35,237 bases of DNA from ZC4RG30 sp040508085 (GTDB taxonomy: Bacteria; Pseudomonadota; Gammaproteobacteria; Steroidobacterales; Steroidobacteraceae): positions 1-35,237 of the forward strand of contig JBEVNO010000090.1 in the NCBI GenBank assembly GCA_040508085.1. Direction: 5' to 3'. Position 1 is the stretch's first letter. Every line of letters starts with the position of its first letter. Shown here in pieces: positions 1 to 7,237 of the stretch. The notes under the pieces were generated by a model. The model did no database searches. It had not been told where the DNA came from and was given only the letters and a program-made list of their open reading frames with translations. The position numbers and the translations under genes were made by a program.

Positions 1-562
1 TCACCGCTTTGTAGGTGTACTTCTGCCCGCCCAGCGAAGCTTCATACATGGCACCACCCTTGACGATGTTGAACACCGCCATGCCCTTCTCGAACTGGCC
101 GGTGGCGGTGGCGTCCTTCTTGGTCACGCTCGCGGACGCGGAGGCTCCGGTGGTGCCGGCCTCGGCGGTGGCGCCCAGGGTGATCAATACCGCACTGGCG
201 CCAGCACTGAACTCGAAATCGTTGCTGGTGAACGTGTCCAGAGCCTGCTTGTTCTCGAAGAAGATGATCTGGCTGTAGGCCTGGGCGCCAGCCTGGAAGC
301 CGAGACTCAGGCGCGTCATGGTGGAGTCGCCGATGTAGCGACCGGCCACATACACCTTGCCGTCACCATGCGCGCCGCCGACCACAAGGCCAGCTTTGCC
401 GATGGTGGGGAACACGGCATATCCGTAGCTCTTGCCAAAGAATCCGGAAGTGGGGCCTGCATCGCGGAAGTTCTTCAGGGCCTCGTCGTAGGAGTCTGCG
501 AATGCCGTGATGGCGGTGAACGCCAGCAAGGCTCCGGCGAGCAGCTTCTTGAAGGTTGTCAT
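1..562 (-). CDS. SYLF-domain (YSC84-like) lipid-binding protein, C-terminus cut by window edge
   Basis: The ATG at 562 opens a typical signal peptide (MTTFKKLLAGALLAFTAITA, then FADSYDEA), so the product is exported. The mature part reads SYGYAVFPTIGKAGLVVGGAHGDGKVYV, then SLGFQAGAQAYSQIIFF, then a Ser/Ala/Gly-rich stretch and an FNIVKGGAMYEASLGGQKY segment. This is the layout of the SYLF (formerly DUF500, YSC84) family, which binds phosphoinositides in eukaryotes; bacterial members are small periplasmic or outer-membrane-associated proteins of unclear role. About 187 codons are visible. The frame stays open to base 1, so the stop lies outside the window, though bacterial members are usually only slightly longer. 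The gene is transcribed away from the old yellow enzyme gene, 89 bp away. Family assignment is firm; function is not known. Confidence 0.85.
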   Translation of the reverse strand, partial: MTTFKKLLAGALLAFTAITAFADSYDEALKNFRDAGPTSGFFGKSYGYAVFPTIGKAGLVVGGAHGDGKVYVAGRYIGDSTMTRLSLGFQAGAQAYSQIIFFENKQALDTFTSNDFEFSAGASAVLITLGATAEAGTTGASASASVTKKDATATGQFEKGMAVFNIVKGGAMYEASLGGQKYTYKAV

Positions 563-651
563 GAGTTACTTCTCCAGGGATCGGGTAGCGAGGATAGCGC
601 AGCGGGGGTGTCTGCCGTAGCCTCGTGCTCCCCTGGCCGGAGATATGCCCG

Positions 652-1764
652 ATGCGCGCACTGTTCACCCCGTTTCAACTGAAGTCCGTGACCCTCCGCA
701 ATCGCATCGCAGTGCCGCCAATGTGCCAGTACAGCGCGGAAGACGGGGTCACCACTGATTGGCATCAGGCGCATTACCGCGGCATGGCGCGTGGCGGGGC
801 GGGCCTGGTGATCGTCGAGGCCACCGGGGTATCGCCAGAGGCACGCATCACCCACGGCTGCACCGGTCTGTGGAACGAGCTCCAGGCCGAGGGCATGGCC
901 CGTATCGCGGCGGGCATCAGCGCGGCCGGAGCGGTACCGGGCATACAGATCGGTCATGCCGGCCGCAAGGCCAGTGCCAACCGGCCATGGGAAGGCGACG
1001 ACCACATCCCGGCAGGTGATCCGCGCGCGTGGCTGCCGCTGGCGCCTTCAGCGATCGCCTTTGGCGGCGATCTGCCGCGTGTGCCCAAGGCAATGACGCT
1101 GGAAGACATCGCGAAGGTCAAGGCAGATTTTGTTGCCGCGGCACGCCGCGCGCACGCGGCGGGTTTCAAATGGCTGGAACTGCACTTCGCGCATGGTTAT
1201 CTTGCGCAGAGCTTCCTGTCGGCGCACAGCAACCACCGTTCCGACCAGTACGGTGGCAGCTTCGACAATCGCGCCCGGTTCCTGCTCGAGACCCTGGCGG
1301 CGGTAAGGGCAGTGTGGCCGGACACCCTGCCTCTCACCGTGCGAATGGGCGTCATCGAATACGACGGCCGCGATGAAGAAACGTTGGCAGAATCCATAGA
1401 GCTCACGCGGCGCATGCGTGCGGCGGGTCTTGATCTGCTGGATGTCAGCATCAATTTCGTGATCCCCGATGCCAAGGTACCGTGGGCGGAAGGCCCATTC
1501 CTCGCGCCCATTGCGCAGCGCGTGCGTAACGAGGCGGGGCTGCCGGTGGCAGTGGCGTGGGGTATGGACAGCCCGGAAACGGCGGAGCATCTCATTGCCG
1601 CACAACAGTCGGACCTGGTGATGATCGGCCGCGCGCACCTGGCGAATCCGCATTATGCATACCATCTGGCGCTGGCACTGGCTCAGCCTGAGCCGGATGC
1701 GGTGCTGCCGGAAGCCTACGCATACTGGCTGGCCCGTTACCGGGGCGCCGGCAAGACGCAGTAG
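652..1764 (+). CDS. NADH:flavin oxidoreductase / old yellow enzyme, YqjM-like
   Basis: A 370-residue FMN-dependent (beta/alpha)8-barrel ene-reductase. It opens MRALFTPFQLKSVTLRNRIA and continues PPMCQYS; Cys25 matches the redox-tuning cysteine of the YqjM/thermophilic-like OYE class. Other landmarks are IGHAGRKAS, the substrate-anion His pair in LHFAHGYLAQSFLS, the family signature HRSDQYGGSFDNRARF, and the phosphate-binding end DLVMIGRAHLANPHY. Such enzymes reduce activated C=C bonds of enals, enones and nitro compounds with NAD(P)H in the cytoplasm. I prefer the ATG at 652 over the frame-open start at 625 because GGAGAT lies 7 bases upstream and the barrel begins there. No partner is obvious; the next gene is 61 bp downstream on the same strand. 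The natural substrate cannot be told from sequence. Confidence 0.93.
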   Translation: MRALFTPFQLKSVTLRNRIAVPPMCQYSAEDGVTTDWHQAHYRGMARGGAGLVIVEATGVSPEARITHGCTGLWNELQAEGMARIAAGISAAGAVPGIQIGHAGRKASANRPWEGDDHIPAGDPRAWLPLAPSAIAFGGDLPRVPKAMTLEDIAKVKADFVAAARRAHAAGFKWLELHFAHGYLAQSFLSAHSNHRSDQYGGSFDNRARFLLETLAAVRAVWPDTLPLTVRMGVIEYDGRDEETLAESIELTRRMRAAGLDLLDVSINFVIPDAKVPWAEGPFLAPIAQRVRNEAGLPVAVAWGMDSPETAEHLIAAQQSDLVMIGRAHLANPHYAYHLALALAQPEPDAVLPEAYAYWLARYRGAGKTQ

Positions 1765-1825
1765 CGCTGCGCGGCAGCGGCGGTCTCCTACATAGCCACC
1801 AGTCGCACCAACGGATACTGGCGCG

Positions 1826-2527
1826 ATGCGCTCCTTCATCCTGTACTGGTTGCTGCCGGCACTGGTGTGCTCAGCCATTGTGCTGGGAATGAGGGGCGGC
1901 TGGGTGCGCATTCCGCCGCATTGGAACCCGTGGCAGCCCCTGGATGTGGAGGCGGCGCCCAACCTGCTTACTCGCTACAAGCTTGGACGCCTCAGTGAAG
2001 ATGGCGCTGCGTGCCGGGCGGTGCTGGCCACGACTGACATGCAGTTCGACGCACTGCCTGATCGCCAGACGGGCGCCGACTGCGGCTTTCGCGACGCCGT
2101 CCGCGTGCGCGCCAGCCCCAGCGCGGTTGGCGAAGCATTTTCACTGAGTTGCCGTGCCGCTGTCAGCGTGGCCCTGTGGGAGAGGCATGCGGTGCAACCA
2201 GCCGCCATGCGGCACTTCGGCCAGCGGGTGGACCGGATCGAGCATTTCGGCAGCTACGCCTGCCGGAATGTGTACGGCCGACCAGACGCCACGCGCAGCC
2301 GCCATGCCACGGCCGAAGCCTGGGACGTTGCGGGTTTCGTGCTGGCGGACGGACGTCGCATCCGGGTGGCGCGGGACTGGCAGCCTGACGGCAGCGCCGG
2401 GATGTTCCTGCACGAGGTGCGGGATGGCGCCTGCCGGTTCTTCGATGGGGTGCTGAGCCCCGACTACAACGCGGCCCATCGCGATCACCTGCATCTGGAT
2501 CGCGGGCCATACCGTATGTGTCGTTAA
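1826..2527 (+). CDS. Extensin-like C-terminal domain protein (peptidase-fold)
   Basis: A 233-residue protein with an N-terminal hydrophobic segment (FILYWLLPALVCSAIVLGM) serving as a signal anchor. The rest matches the bacterial extensin-like C-terminal domain (PF06904): SCRAAVSVALWERHAVQPAA, GSYACRNVYGR, RSRHATAEAWDVAGFVL, and the closing FFDGVLSPDYNAAHRDHLHLD. The paired His/Asp residues in H-A-x-A-x-A-W-D and H-R-D-H-L-H resemble the zinc site of Hedgehog/DD-peptidase-fold enzymes, so a cell-wall role in the periplasm is plausible but not shown. The four conserved cysteines (ADCGF, LSCRA, YACRN, GACRF) fit disulfides. The gene ends in a 4-base overlap with the convergent MFS gene (shared TTAA), leaving no room for a separate terminator. 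Confidence 0.82.
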   Translation: MRSFILYWLLPALVCSAIVLGMRGGWVRIPPHWNPWQPLDVEAAPNLLTRYKLGRLSEDGAACRAVLATTDMQFDALPDRQTGADCGFRDAVRVRASPSAVGEAFSLSCRAAVSVALWERHAVQPAAMRHFGQRVDRIEHFGSYACRNVYGRPDATRSRHATAEAWDVAGFVLADGRRIRVARDWQPDGSAGMFLHEVRDGACRFFDGVLSPDYNAAHRDHLHLDRGPYRMCR

Positions 2528-3885
2528 AAATCCGCCGCCGGCGCCGTCGCCTTCACCCGCAGACGCATCATGCTGACCACAGCGGCAATCGCGGCCGCGA
2601 CGGCTGCGGTGCGCAGCAACAGCGGCCCCGACGCCATGCCCTGCCAGTGGAAGCCGGCGGCCACCGCCACTGCGCCACAGCTTTGTCCGAGCAGTCTCGC
2701 CGTGGCCAGCATCCCGCCTGCTGCGCCGGAGCGCGCCCGCGGCGCGGCAGTCACGATGGTGCGGTTGTTGGGTGACTGGAAAAATCCGAAGCCGGCGCCG
2801 CAAATCGCCATGCGCCACAGGATATCCGCATTACCCATCGCGGCATCCAGCATCGACAGCGCCACCAGGCCGAGCGCGAACAGTGTCAGCCCGATGCCTC
2901 CGAGCAAGCCGGCCGGATAACGGTCGGCAAGCCTGCCTGCCAGAGGCGCGGTCACGCCCACTGCCAGCGGCCAGGCCGTCATCAGAAGTCCCGTCTCGAC
3001 AACGTTGCGGCCCAACAGATGCTGCAGCAGGAAAGGCAGCGCCACCAGCGCCAGCATCTGCGCGGCAAAGGTCGTGACGGACGTAACGATCGAGAGGGAG
3101 AATATGGGGAGGCGCAGCAGGTCGAGTGGCAGCAGCGGAGCGGGCCGCGTCCAGTCGCGCCGCACCAGCAGCGTGCCGGTGAACACGGCGACGGCCAGCA
3201 TTGGCAGCCCGGTGTGCAGCTCCCCGCGCGCCAGCGTCTCGATGCCGAAGATCAACGTGCTCAGCGCCACGGCGCTAAGTGCCGCCGAGAGGTAATTGGG
3301 CCGACCGCCATGGCCGCTTGACTGGGGCAATGCCCGCAGGCCGATGAACAATGAGGCCAGGCCGATCGGCACGTTGATCAGGAACAGCCACGACCAGGAG
3401 GCCACGCTCAGGATCAGTGCGGCGATGCTGGGACCGGAAGCGGCGGCGACGGACAGCACCAGCGCGTTGTAACCAATGCCCTTGCCCAGGATGGCGGCAG
3501 GGTAGGTGGCGCGTACCAGTGCGGCGTTCATGCTCATGATGCCGGCCGCACCGATTCCCTGGAACATGCGTGCGGCGATCAATGTGCCAAGGCTGTCCGC
3601 CATGGCGCAGGCCACTGAGCCGACGATGAAGACGCCCAGCCCCGGCAGGTAGACACGGCGGTAGCCAATGCGATCGCCCAGTGCTGCCAGCGGCAACAGC
3701 AGCGCGGTGATCGCCAGCTGGTAGGCATTGATCACCCAGATCGACACCGCCGCGGAAGTGTCGAGTTCGCGCGCAATGGTGGGCAGGGCGACGTTGGCGA
3801 TGACGCTGTCCAGCACGGCCATCGAGATGGCGAGCCAGATGGCGATTACCGACCAGTACCGCCGGGGTTTGGGCAGGCCGTCCAC
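2524..3885 (-). CDS. MFS transporter, DHA2 (EmrB/QacA-type) drug exporter
   Basis: A 453-residue inner-membrane protein with about 14 hydrophobic segments, the number expected of the drug:H+ antiporter-2 family. The family motif in TM1 is present (MAVLDSVIANVALPTIA), followed by the motif A loop GDRIGYRRVYL and a motif-C-like stretch in TM5 (LVLSVAAASGPSIAALI). The start is a GTG at 3885 with only a weak ribosome site; MDGLPKPRRYW precedes TM1 directly, so there is little room for a later start. It is divergent from the cyclophilin gene at 3916 with about 30 bp between, so promoter elements must overlap coding sequence. There is no EmrA-like adaptor or TolC-type partner beside it, so it may act alone. 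The substrate is unknown. Confidence 0.9.
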   Translation of the reverse strand: MDGLPKPRRYWSVIAIWLAISMAVLDSVIANVALPTIARELDTSAAVSIWVINAYQLAITALLLPLAALGDRIGYRRVYLPGLGVFIVGSVACAMADSLGTLIAARMFQGIGAAGIMSMNAALVRATYPAAILGKGIGYNALVLSVAAASGPSIAALILSVASWSWLFLINVPIGLASLFIGLRALPQSSGHGGRPNYLSAALSAVALSTLIFGIETLARGELHTGLPMLAVAVFTGTLLVRRDWTRPAPLLPLDLLRLPIFSLSIVTSVTTFAAQMLALVALPFLLQHLLGRNVVETGLLMTAWPLAVGVTAPLAGRLADRYPAGLLGGIGLTLFALGLVALSMLDAAMGNADILWRMAICGAGFGFFQSPNNRTIVTAAPRARSGAAGGMLATARLLGQSCGAVAVAAGFHWQGMASGPLLLRTAAVAAAIAAVVSMMRLRVKATAPAADF

Positions 3886-3915
3886 TACGCCGCAGTGCTG
3901 CTGTACGATGGGGGC

Positions 3916-4560
3916 GTGAGTCGATCCGCGCTGCTCATGGCGACTATCTTAACGTTCCTGGCGTGCCCGCCACCTGCTTTGCCGCAAGCCGCGGCCACGA
4001 AGCCCGCGGCCAAGCCTGCGGAACCGGCGCCCGCGCATGCCCGCGTCATCCTGCATACCACGCTGGGCGACATCCACATCGAGCTCGAAACCGCGCGCGC
4101 GCCAGTGACGTCGCGCAATTTCCTGGCGTATGTGGATAGCCAGCGGTTCGACGGCATCAAGTTCTACCGGGCCCTCAAGGCCAATGACTACAGCAACGAT
4201 GGCCTTGTACAGGCGGGGTTGCAGGGCAATATCCGCAATGCATTCCCGCCGATCGCGCATGAATCAACAGTGATCACGGGCCTGAGCCATGTCGATGGCG
4301 CCGTCTCGATGGCGCGCGGCAGCGCCGTGGGCTCGGCGCGCGCGGACTTCTTCATCATTGTCGGGGGCATGCCGCACTATGACGGCGTGCCCAATGGCGG
4401 CGACCCTGGCTATGCGGTGTTCGGCCGAGTGGTCAGTGGCATGAGCGTGGCCCGCAGGATCATGCGGCTGCCGCGCGCCAAGGACGCCAGCAATCCGCGC
4501 ATGCAAGGGCAGATGCTGGCGGAGCCAGTGACCATCATCAGCGCGCGACGAGCTCCCTGA
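3916..4560 (+). CDS. Secreted cyclophilin-type peptidyl-prolyl cis-trans isomerase (copy 1)
   Basis: The protein is about 214 residues from the GTG at 3916. A hydrophobic leader (SALLMATILTFLACPPPALPQA) and an Ala/Pro/Lys-rich linker lead into a cyclophilin domain: VILHTTLGDIHIELE, RNFLAYVDSQRFDGIKFYRALK, VQAGLQGN, DGAVSMARG, ADFFIIVG, PGYAVFGRVVSGM. The Arg of FYRA is the usual catalytic Arg. This indicates a periplasmic foldase acting on Xaa-Pro bonds. Start choice is uncertain: GTG 3895, GTG 3916 and ATG 3937 are in frame; 3916 is preceded by a G-rich stretch and gives a good leader. It is paralogous to the gene at 9261-9929: both end in SARRAP and share domain order. It converges on the small gene at 4610-4798. 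Confidence 0.88.
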   Translation: MSRSALLMATILTFLACPPPALPQAAATKPAAKPAEPAPAHARVILHTTLGDIHIELETARAPVTSRNFLAYVDSQRFDGIKFYRALKANDYSNDGLVQAGLQGNIRNAFPPIAHESTVITGLSHVDGAVSMARGSAVGSARADFFIIVGGMPHYDGVPNGGDPGYAVFGRVVSGMSVARRIMRLPRAKDASNPRMQGQMLAEPVTIISARRAP

Positions 4561-4577
4561 CAGCCAGACCCTTGCCC

Positions 4578-4603
4578 CCAGCCTGCAAAGAGCTGCAAGC
4601 CGG
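4578..4603. terminator. Imperfect hairpin between convergent genes
   Basis: CCAGCCTGCA (4578-4587), a 6-base loop, and TGCAAGCCGG (4594-4603) form a 10-bp stem with two mismatches. It sits between the stop codons of the cyclophilin (4560) and the small convergent gene (4610). There is no T-run on either side, so it is not a canonical intrinsic terminator. The left arm and loop length match the perfect hairpin at 6325-6354. Confidence 0.35.
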
Positions 4604-4609
4604 CATGGC

Positions 4610-4798
4610 TCAGTGCATCGTGACGCCGGGACTGAAAGCCAGCGTACCGCGCGCGCCATCGGTGTGGTCGTTCATGTACGCCCACAGTGCGGCATAGGCC
4701 TTCTCGTATTCCACCTGCGCCACCGCGAGGCCGGTTTCAGTGCGCCGGAATTCCGCTTCCATCTCGCCCAGCAACTTCTTGCGCTCTGAATCGCTCAT
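4610..4798 (-). CDS. Small hypothetical protein, 62 residues
   Basis: I do not recognise a family. The product is hydrophilic and predicted helical (MSDSERKKLLGEMEAEFRR, then TETGLAVAQVEYEKAYAALWAYMNDHT), ending in a short non-helical tail. It has no signal peptide or membrane segment. I accept it as real because the ATG at 4798 has a well-placed CGGAGG upstream, codon use has the high GC3 seen in neighbouring genes, and it fills an otherwise empty convergent gap. The charged repeating pattern could form a helical hairpin or short coiled coil. It is divergent from the DUF6624-like gene, with 127 bp shared upstream DNA. Confidence 0.6.
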   Translation of the reverse strand: MSDSERKKLLGEMEAEFRRTETGLAVAQVEYEKAYAALWAYMNDHTDGARGTLAFSPGVTMH

Positions 4799-4871
4799 CT
4801 CACGCCTCCGGGTTCAGGGACGGGCCCCAAGGAGCAGGGGCACGGAATGTTCATGGGTGCGTGCCATGCGA

Positions 4872-4900
4872 TATCAAGGGGAGTACGCGATGGCTATAGT
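4872..4900 (+). promoter_or_regulatory. Candidate sigma70 promoter for the DUF6624-like gene
   Basis: TATAGT at 4895-4900 matches the -10 consensus at five of six positions and lies 25 bases before the ATG at 4926. A 17-bp spacer puts the -35 at 4872-4877 (TATCAA), which is poor. The expected transcript would have a leader of about 20 bases carrying the GAGG ribosome site. Confidence 0.35.
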
Positions 4901-4925
4901 AGGCCGCGCGAAACGAGGAATTGCC

Positions 4926-5876
4926 ATGCGACGACTGCTGCTGCTCGGTGTGATGGCTTGGTTCATGGCGGGGCGTGCGGTGGGTGCGGCGCCGGATCTG
5001 CTGGGGACATGGGTACTCGATATCGAAGGCCGGAATCTGCTGGTGATCACGCTGCAGTCAGGTGCGGATGGCGTCGTGGGTACGGTGCAACGTCCCGCCC
5101 GCATGACCTTCAGCAGCAGCGCGGGGGTGCTGATGGTCAGCGGCGTGCAGATGCCCGGTTATTCGGCTGCGGTGCGGGCCATCGGCGAGCAGCAGGGCGG
5201 CTACGTGCTGGCCCAGACGGGGCACGAACAAGACACATTCCTGGTCCTGCCGGATGGCGAGGGCGGCGCAAGGTTTGATTTTTCCGCGGCCCAGCCTGGG
5301 GTAATGAGTGCGCCGCTGCGGCGGGCCCGCGATCCCGTGGCCGTTGCGGACGACTGGTCCGCGGATGCGACCTATATGTCCCGTGGCAAGCCGGTGCCGT
5401 CCAGCAGCGAAATGCAGGCCATCTACGACGCCGACCAGGCCGACCGCATGGGCAGCGGCCAGATCGATTGGGACGCAGTGGTGCCGAGGGACAACGCCAG
5501 GCGCGCCCGCGTGCGGGAATTGCTGGATGCCGGCACGCTCGGCAGCGCCCAGGATCTTTACCAGGCTGCCTTCGTGTTCCAGCACGGCACTGATACGCGC
5601 GACTATCTGCTCGCTCATGTGCTCGCCCTAGCCGCGCAGTCGCGCGGTCACGCGCAGGCGGGCTGGATCGCGACGGCTACGCTTGACCGTTACCTGATCA
5701 ATTCCGGTGCGCCTTCGATCCTGGGAACCCAGTTCCGCGTCGGCGCCGACAACAAGGTCGAGCCGGCGCCAGGTGATGATTCGCTGGTCCCGGATTCGAT
5801 CCGGGTCGCGCTGGGCCTGCCCACCCGGGAGCAGGCTGCCGAACAGCTGCGCCGGCTGATGACGCCTACGGAGTAG
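4926..5876 (+). CDS. Exported protein with DUF6624-like C-terminal domain
   Basis: A 316-residue protein. The ATG at 4926 has GAGGAA upstream and opens a signal peptide (MRRLLLLGVMAWFMAGRAVG, cleavage near GAA-AP). Residues about 20-130 are beta-rich (LLGTWVLDIEGRNLLVITLQ), of a lipocalin-like or 'LTGTW' character. The C-terminal half, from MQAIYDADQADRMGSGQIDW through AAFVFQHGTDTRDYLLAHVLA and TLDRYLINSG to LGTQFRV, has the pattern I associate with DUF6624: D-Q-x-D-R, a QHG motif, then G-T-Q. No enzymatic activity is known for that family. Its location is probably the periplasm. It stands alone between the small convergent-strand gene and thioredoxin. The family call is from memory of the pattern and is moderately sure. 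Confidence 0.7.
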   Translation: MRRLLLLGVMAWFMAGRAVGAAPDLLGTWVLDIEGRNLLVITLQSGADGVVGTVQRPARMTFSSSAGVLMVSGVQMPGYSAAVRAIGEQQGGYVLAQTGHEQDTFLVLPDGEGGARFDFSAAQPGVMSAPLRRARDPVAVADDWSADATYMSRGKPVPSSSEMQAIYDADQADRMGSGQIDWDAVVPRDNARRARVRELLDAGTLGSAQDLYQAAFVFQHGTDTRDYLLAHVLALAAQSRGHAQAGWIATATLDRYLINSGAPSILGTQFRVGADNKVEPAPGDDSLVPDSIRVALGLPTREQAAEQLRRLMTPTE

Positions 5877-5930
5877 GCGGCACCCCTCTCGCTTCATTAC
5901 CTCCCGCTATCTGGCCAGAACGGAACTGCA

Positions 5931-5959
5931 TTGGCATTGGATAGCGGCGCCGCCATACA
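5931..5959 (+). promoter_or_regulatory. Weak candidate promoter for thioredoxin
   Basis: TTGGCA (5931-5936), a 17-bp spacer and CATACA (5954-5959) resemble a sigma70 promoter (5/6 and 3/6 matches), about 30 bases before the ATG at 5991. The spacer holds a GC-rich palindrome around GCGGCGCCGC. Confidence 0.3.
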
Positions 5960-5990
5960 CGGGAGAACACGTCACTTCCAGGAGCGGTCC

Positions 5991-6314
5991 ATGTCCCAGT
6001 CCAACGTCCTACACACCAGCGATGCGTCGTTCCAGAATGATGTATTGCAGTCCGACAAGCCGGTGCTGGTCGATTTCTGGGCGGAGTGGTGTGGCCCCTG
6101 CCGTTCGATCGCTCCGTTGCTTGAAGAGGTGGCCGCCGAGCGCCATGACTCGCTACGCGTGGTCAAGGTGAACGTGGATGACAGCCCCGCGCTCGCCACC
6201 CAGTTCGGAGTGCGCAGCATCCCGACCTTGATCCTGTTCCAGAACGGCAAGCCGCAGGCCCAGCGGGTGGGTGCGCTGCGCAGGGTCGAGCTGGATGCCT
6301 TTCTGAGCGCCTGA
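5991..6314 (+). CDS. trxA: Thioredoxin
   Basis: A 107-residue cytoplasmic disulfide reductase. The active site WCGPC (Cys34, Cys37) sits after the strand VLVDFWAEW, followed by the LLEEVAAE helix, VVKVNVDDSPALATQFGVRS, the cis-Pro loop SIPTLILF, and the late FQNGKPQAQRVGA segment. Length and all landmarks are those of thioredoxin-1. I chose the ATG at 5991 because AGGAG lies just upstream and it gives the standard N-terminus; the frame is open back to 5931. It appears monocistronic: a strong hairpin follows at 6325-6354. No cysteine is visible outside the active site. A genome may hold further thioredoxins, so the symbol denotes the class. Confidence 0.93.
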   Translation: MSQSNVLHTSDASFQNDVLQSDKPVLVDFWAEWCGPCRSIAPLLEEVAAERHDSLRVVKVNVDDSPALATQFGVRSIPTLILFQNGKPQAQRVGALRRVELDAFLSA

Positions 6315-6324
6315 GCCGGAGCTT

Positions 6325-6354
6325 GGCCAGCCTGCAACCCCCTGCAGGCTGGCC
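6325..6354 (+). terminator. Perfect 12-bp hairpin after trxA
   Basis: GGCCAGCCTGCA (6325-6336), loop ACCCCC, TGCAGGCTGGCC (6343-6354). It starts 11 bases after the trxA stop and ends just before the ArsR promoter at 6361. It lacks a T-run, so termination would have to be hairpin-only or Rho-assisted, or the structure may protect the 3' end of the mRNA. Confidence 0.6.
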
Positions 6355-6360
6355 CCACGC

Positions 6361-6390
6361 TTGACATGTGACTAAACGGTCACATATGGT
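6361..6390 (+). promoter_or_regulatory. Promoter with embedded palindromic operator for the ArsR gene
   Basis: TTGACA (6361-6366) is a perfect -35. TATGGT (6385-6390) is a possible -10 at 18-bp spacing. Between and overlapping them lies a perfect inverted repeat ATGTGAC (6366-6372) - 6 bp - GTCACAT (6379-6385). A regulator bound here would block RNA polymerase, as expected for autorepression by the ArsR-family protein encoded next. The predicted transcript start is at or within a few bases of the ATG at 6397, and no ribosome site precedes it, so the mRNA may be leaderless. Confidence 0.65.
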
Positions 6391-6396
6391 TGCACC

Positions 6397-6741
6397 ATGA
6401 TTCCTGATGATCTGGTGTTCAAGGCCCTTGCCGATGCTTCGCGCAGGCAGCTGCTCGATCAGCTGCACAAGCGGGACGGGCAGACATTGGGGGAACTGGA
6501 ACAGCCCCTGCAGATGACACGTTTCGGAGTGATGAAGCATCTGAAGGTGCTGGAAGCGGCGGGCCTGGTACTCACGCGCCGCGCTGGCCGCGAGAAGCTG
6601 CATTACCTGAACGCAGTGCCCATCCGCCTGATCCACGATCGCTGGATCAACAAGTACCGCGAGCGCGAAGTCTCCGCGCTGGCAGCTCTGAAAACCTCAG
6701 TGGAGAACACCACATGCCGACCTCAGCGCAAGCGGGCATGA
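6397..6741 (+). CDS. ArsR-family winged-helix repressor (paired with SRPBCC protein)
   Basis: A 114-residue DNA-binding protein. The winged helix spans about residues 5-75: LVFKALADASRRQLLDQLHK, the helix-turn-helix LGELEQPLQMTRFGVMKHLK, VLEAAGLVLTRRAGREKLHYL. The metal-binding ELCVC motif of ArsR/SmtB sensors is absent and there are no cysteines in the DNA-binding region, so this is the non-metal ArsR subgroup that is commonly paired with an AHSA1/SRPBCC gene. The sequence shows such a pairing: the next gene starts inside this one (28-base overlap). The palindrome at 6366-6385 is the probable self-operator. There is no Shine-Dalgarno sequence before the ATG at 6397. The inducing signal is unknown; a hydrophobic ligand handled by the SRPBCC protein is a guess. 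Confidence 0.9.
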   Translation: MIPDDLVFKALADASRRQLLDQLHKRDGQTLGELEQPLQMTRFGVMKHLKVLEAAGLVLTRRAGREKLHYLNAVPIRLIHDRWINKYREREVSALAALKTSVENTTCRPQRKRA

Positions 6742-7220
6742 GCCCCGAATCCTCGGTCCATATCCACGAAATCTATATCCGGGCCGATGCTGCTGCTATC
6801 TGGGAGGCGATCACGCAGCCGGAGTGGACGGCACAGTATGGCTACCGCGCGCTGTCGGAATACGATCTGAAGCCGGGCGGCCGGTTTCAGTGCAAGGCCA
6901 ACCTGCAGATGCGCCAGATGGGTCTGCCGGAGATCATCTGCGATGGCGAAGTGGTCGAGGTGCAGCCACCTTACAAGCTCGTACAGACCTATCGCTTCCT
7001 GTTCAATGCCGAGCATGTTGCAGAAGGGTTCACACGAATTACCTGGGAGATCGTACCGACCGGAAAGGGCTTCTGCCGCCTTACGGTCACCCACGATACG
7101 CAGCACGCCACCATGATGACCCGTGCCATCACCAGCAAGTACAGCGTCGACGGCGGCGGTGGCTGGAACTGGATACTCAGCGATCTGAAGTCGCTGCTGG
7201 AGAGCGGCAAGACGCTGTAG
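6714..7220 (+). CDS. SRPBCC (AHSA1/START-like) domain protein
   Basis: A 168-residue protein of the Bet v1/START fold, which encloses a deep hydrophobic cavity. It opens VHIHEIYIRADAAAIWEAIT, typical of AHSA1-like proteins, with LKPGGRFQCK, the strand GEVVEVQPPYKLVQTYRF and a C-terminal helix GGGWNWILSDLKSLLESG. There are two possible starts: 6714, with GGAG about 9 bases upstream and a 28-base overlap with the ArsR gene, or 6738, where ATG and the ArsR stop form an ATGA junction. I favour 6714 on the ribosome site. Co-translation with the repressor suggests they sense or handle the same small molecule. A 6-bp hairpin follows the stop. Confidence 0.88.
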   Translation: MPTSAQAGMSPESSVHIHEIYIRADAAAIWEAITQPEWTAQYGYRALSEYDLKPGGRFQCKANLQMRQMGLPEIICDGEVVEVQPPYKLVQTYRFLFNAEHVAEGFTRITWEIVPTGKGFCRLTVTHDTQHATMMTRAITSKYSVDGGGGWNWILSDLKSLLESGKTL

Positions 7221-7237
7221 CTGGGCTTGCTCCCAGC
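7220..7237 (+). terminator. Short hairpin after the SRPBCC gene
   Basis: GCTGGG, loop CTTGCT, CCCAGC: a 6-bp perfect stem beginning on the last base of the stop codon. No T-run follows, so it is at best a weak or Rho-dependent terminator. Confidence 0.35.

Noticed and set aside
6366..6385. The ATGTGAC-N6-GTCACAT palindrome as a CRP site
   Set aside because: It contains TGTGA/TCACA arms, but the arms are 8 bases apart (TGTGA-N8-TCACA) instead of the 6 expected for CRP, and its place inside an ArsR promoter fits autorepression better.
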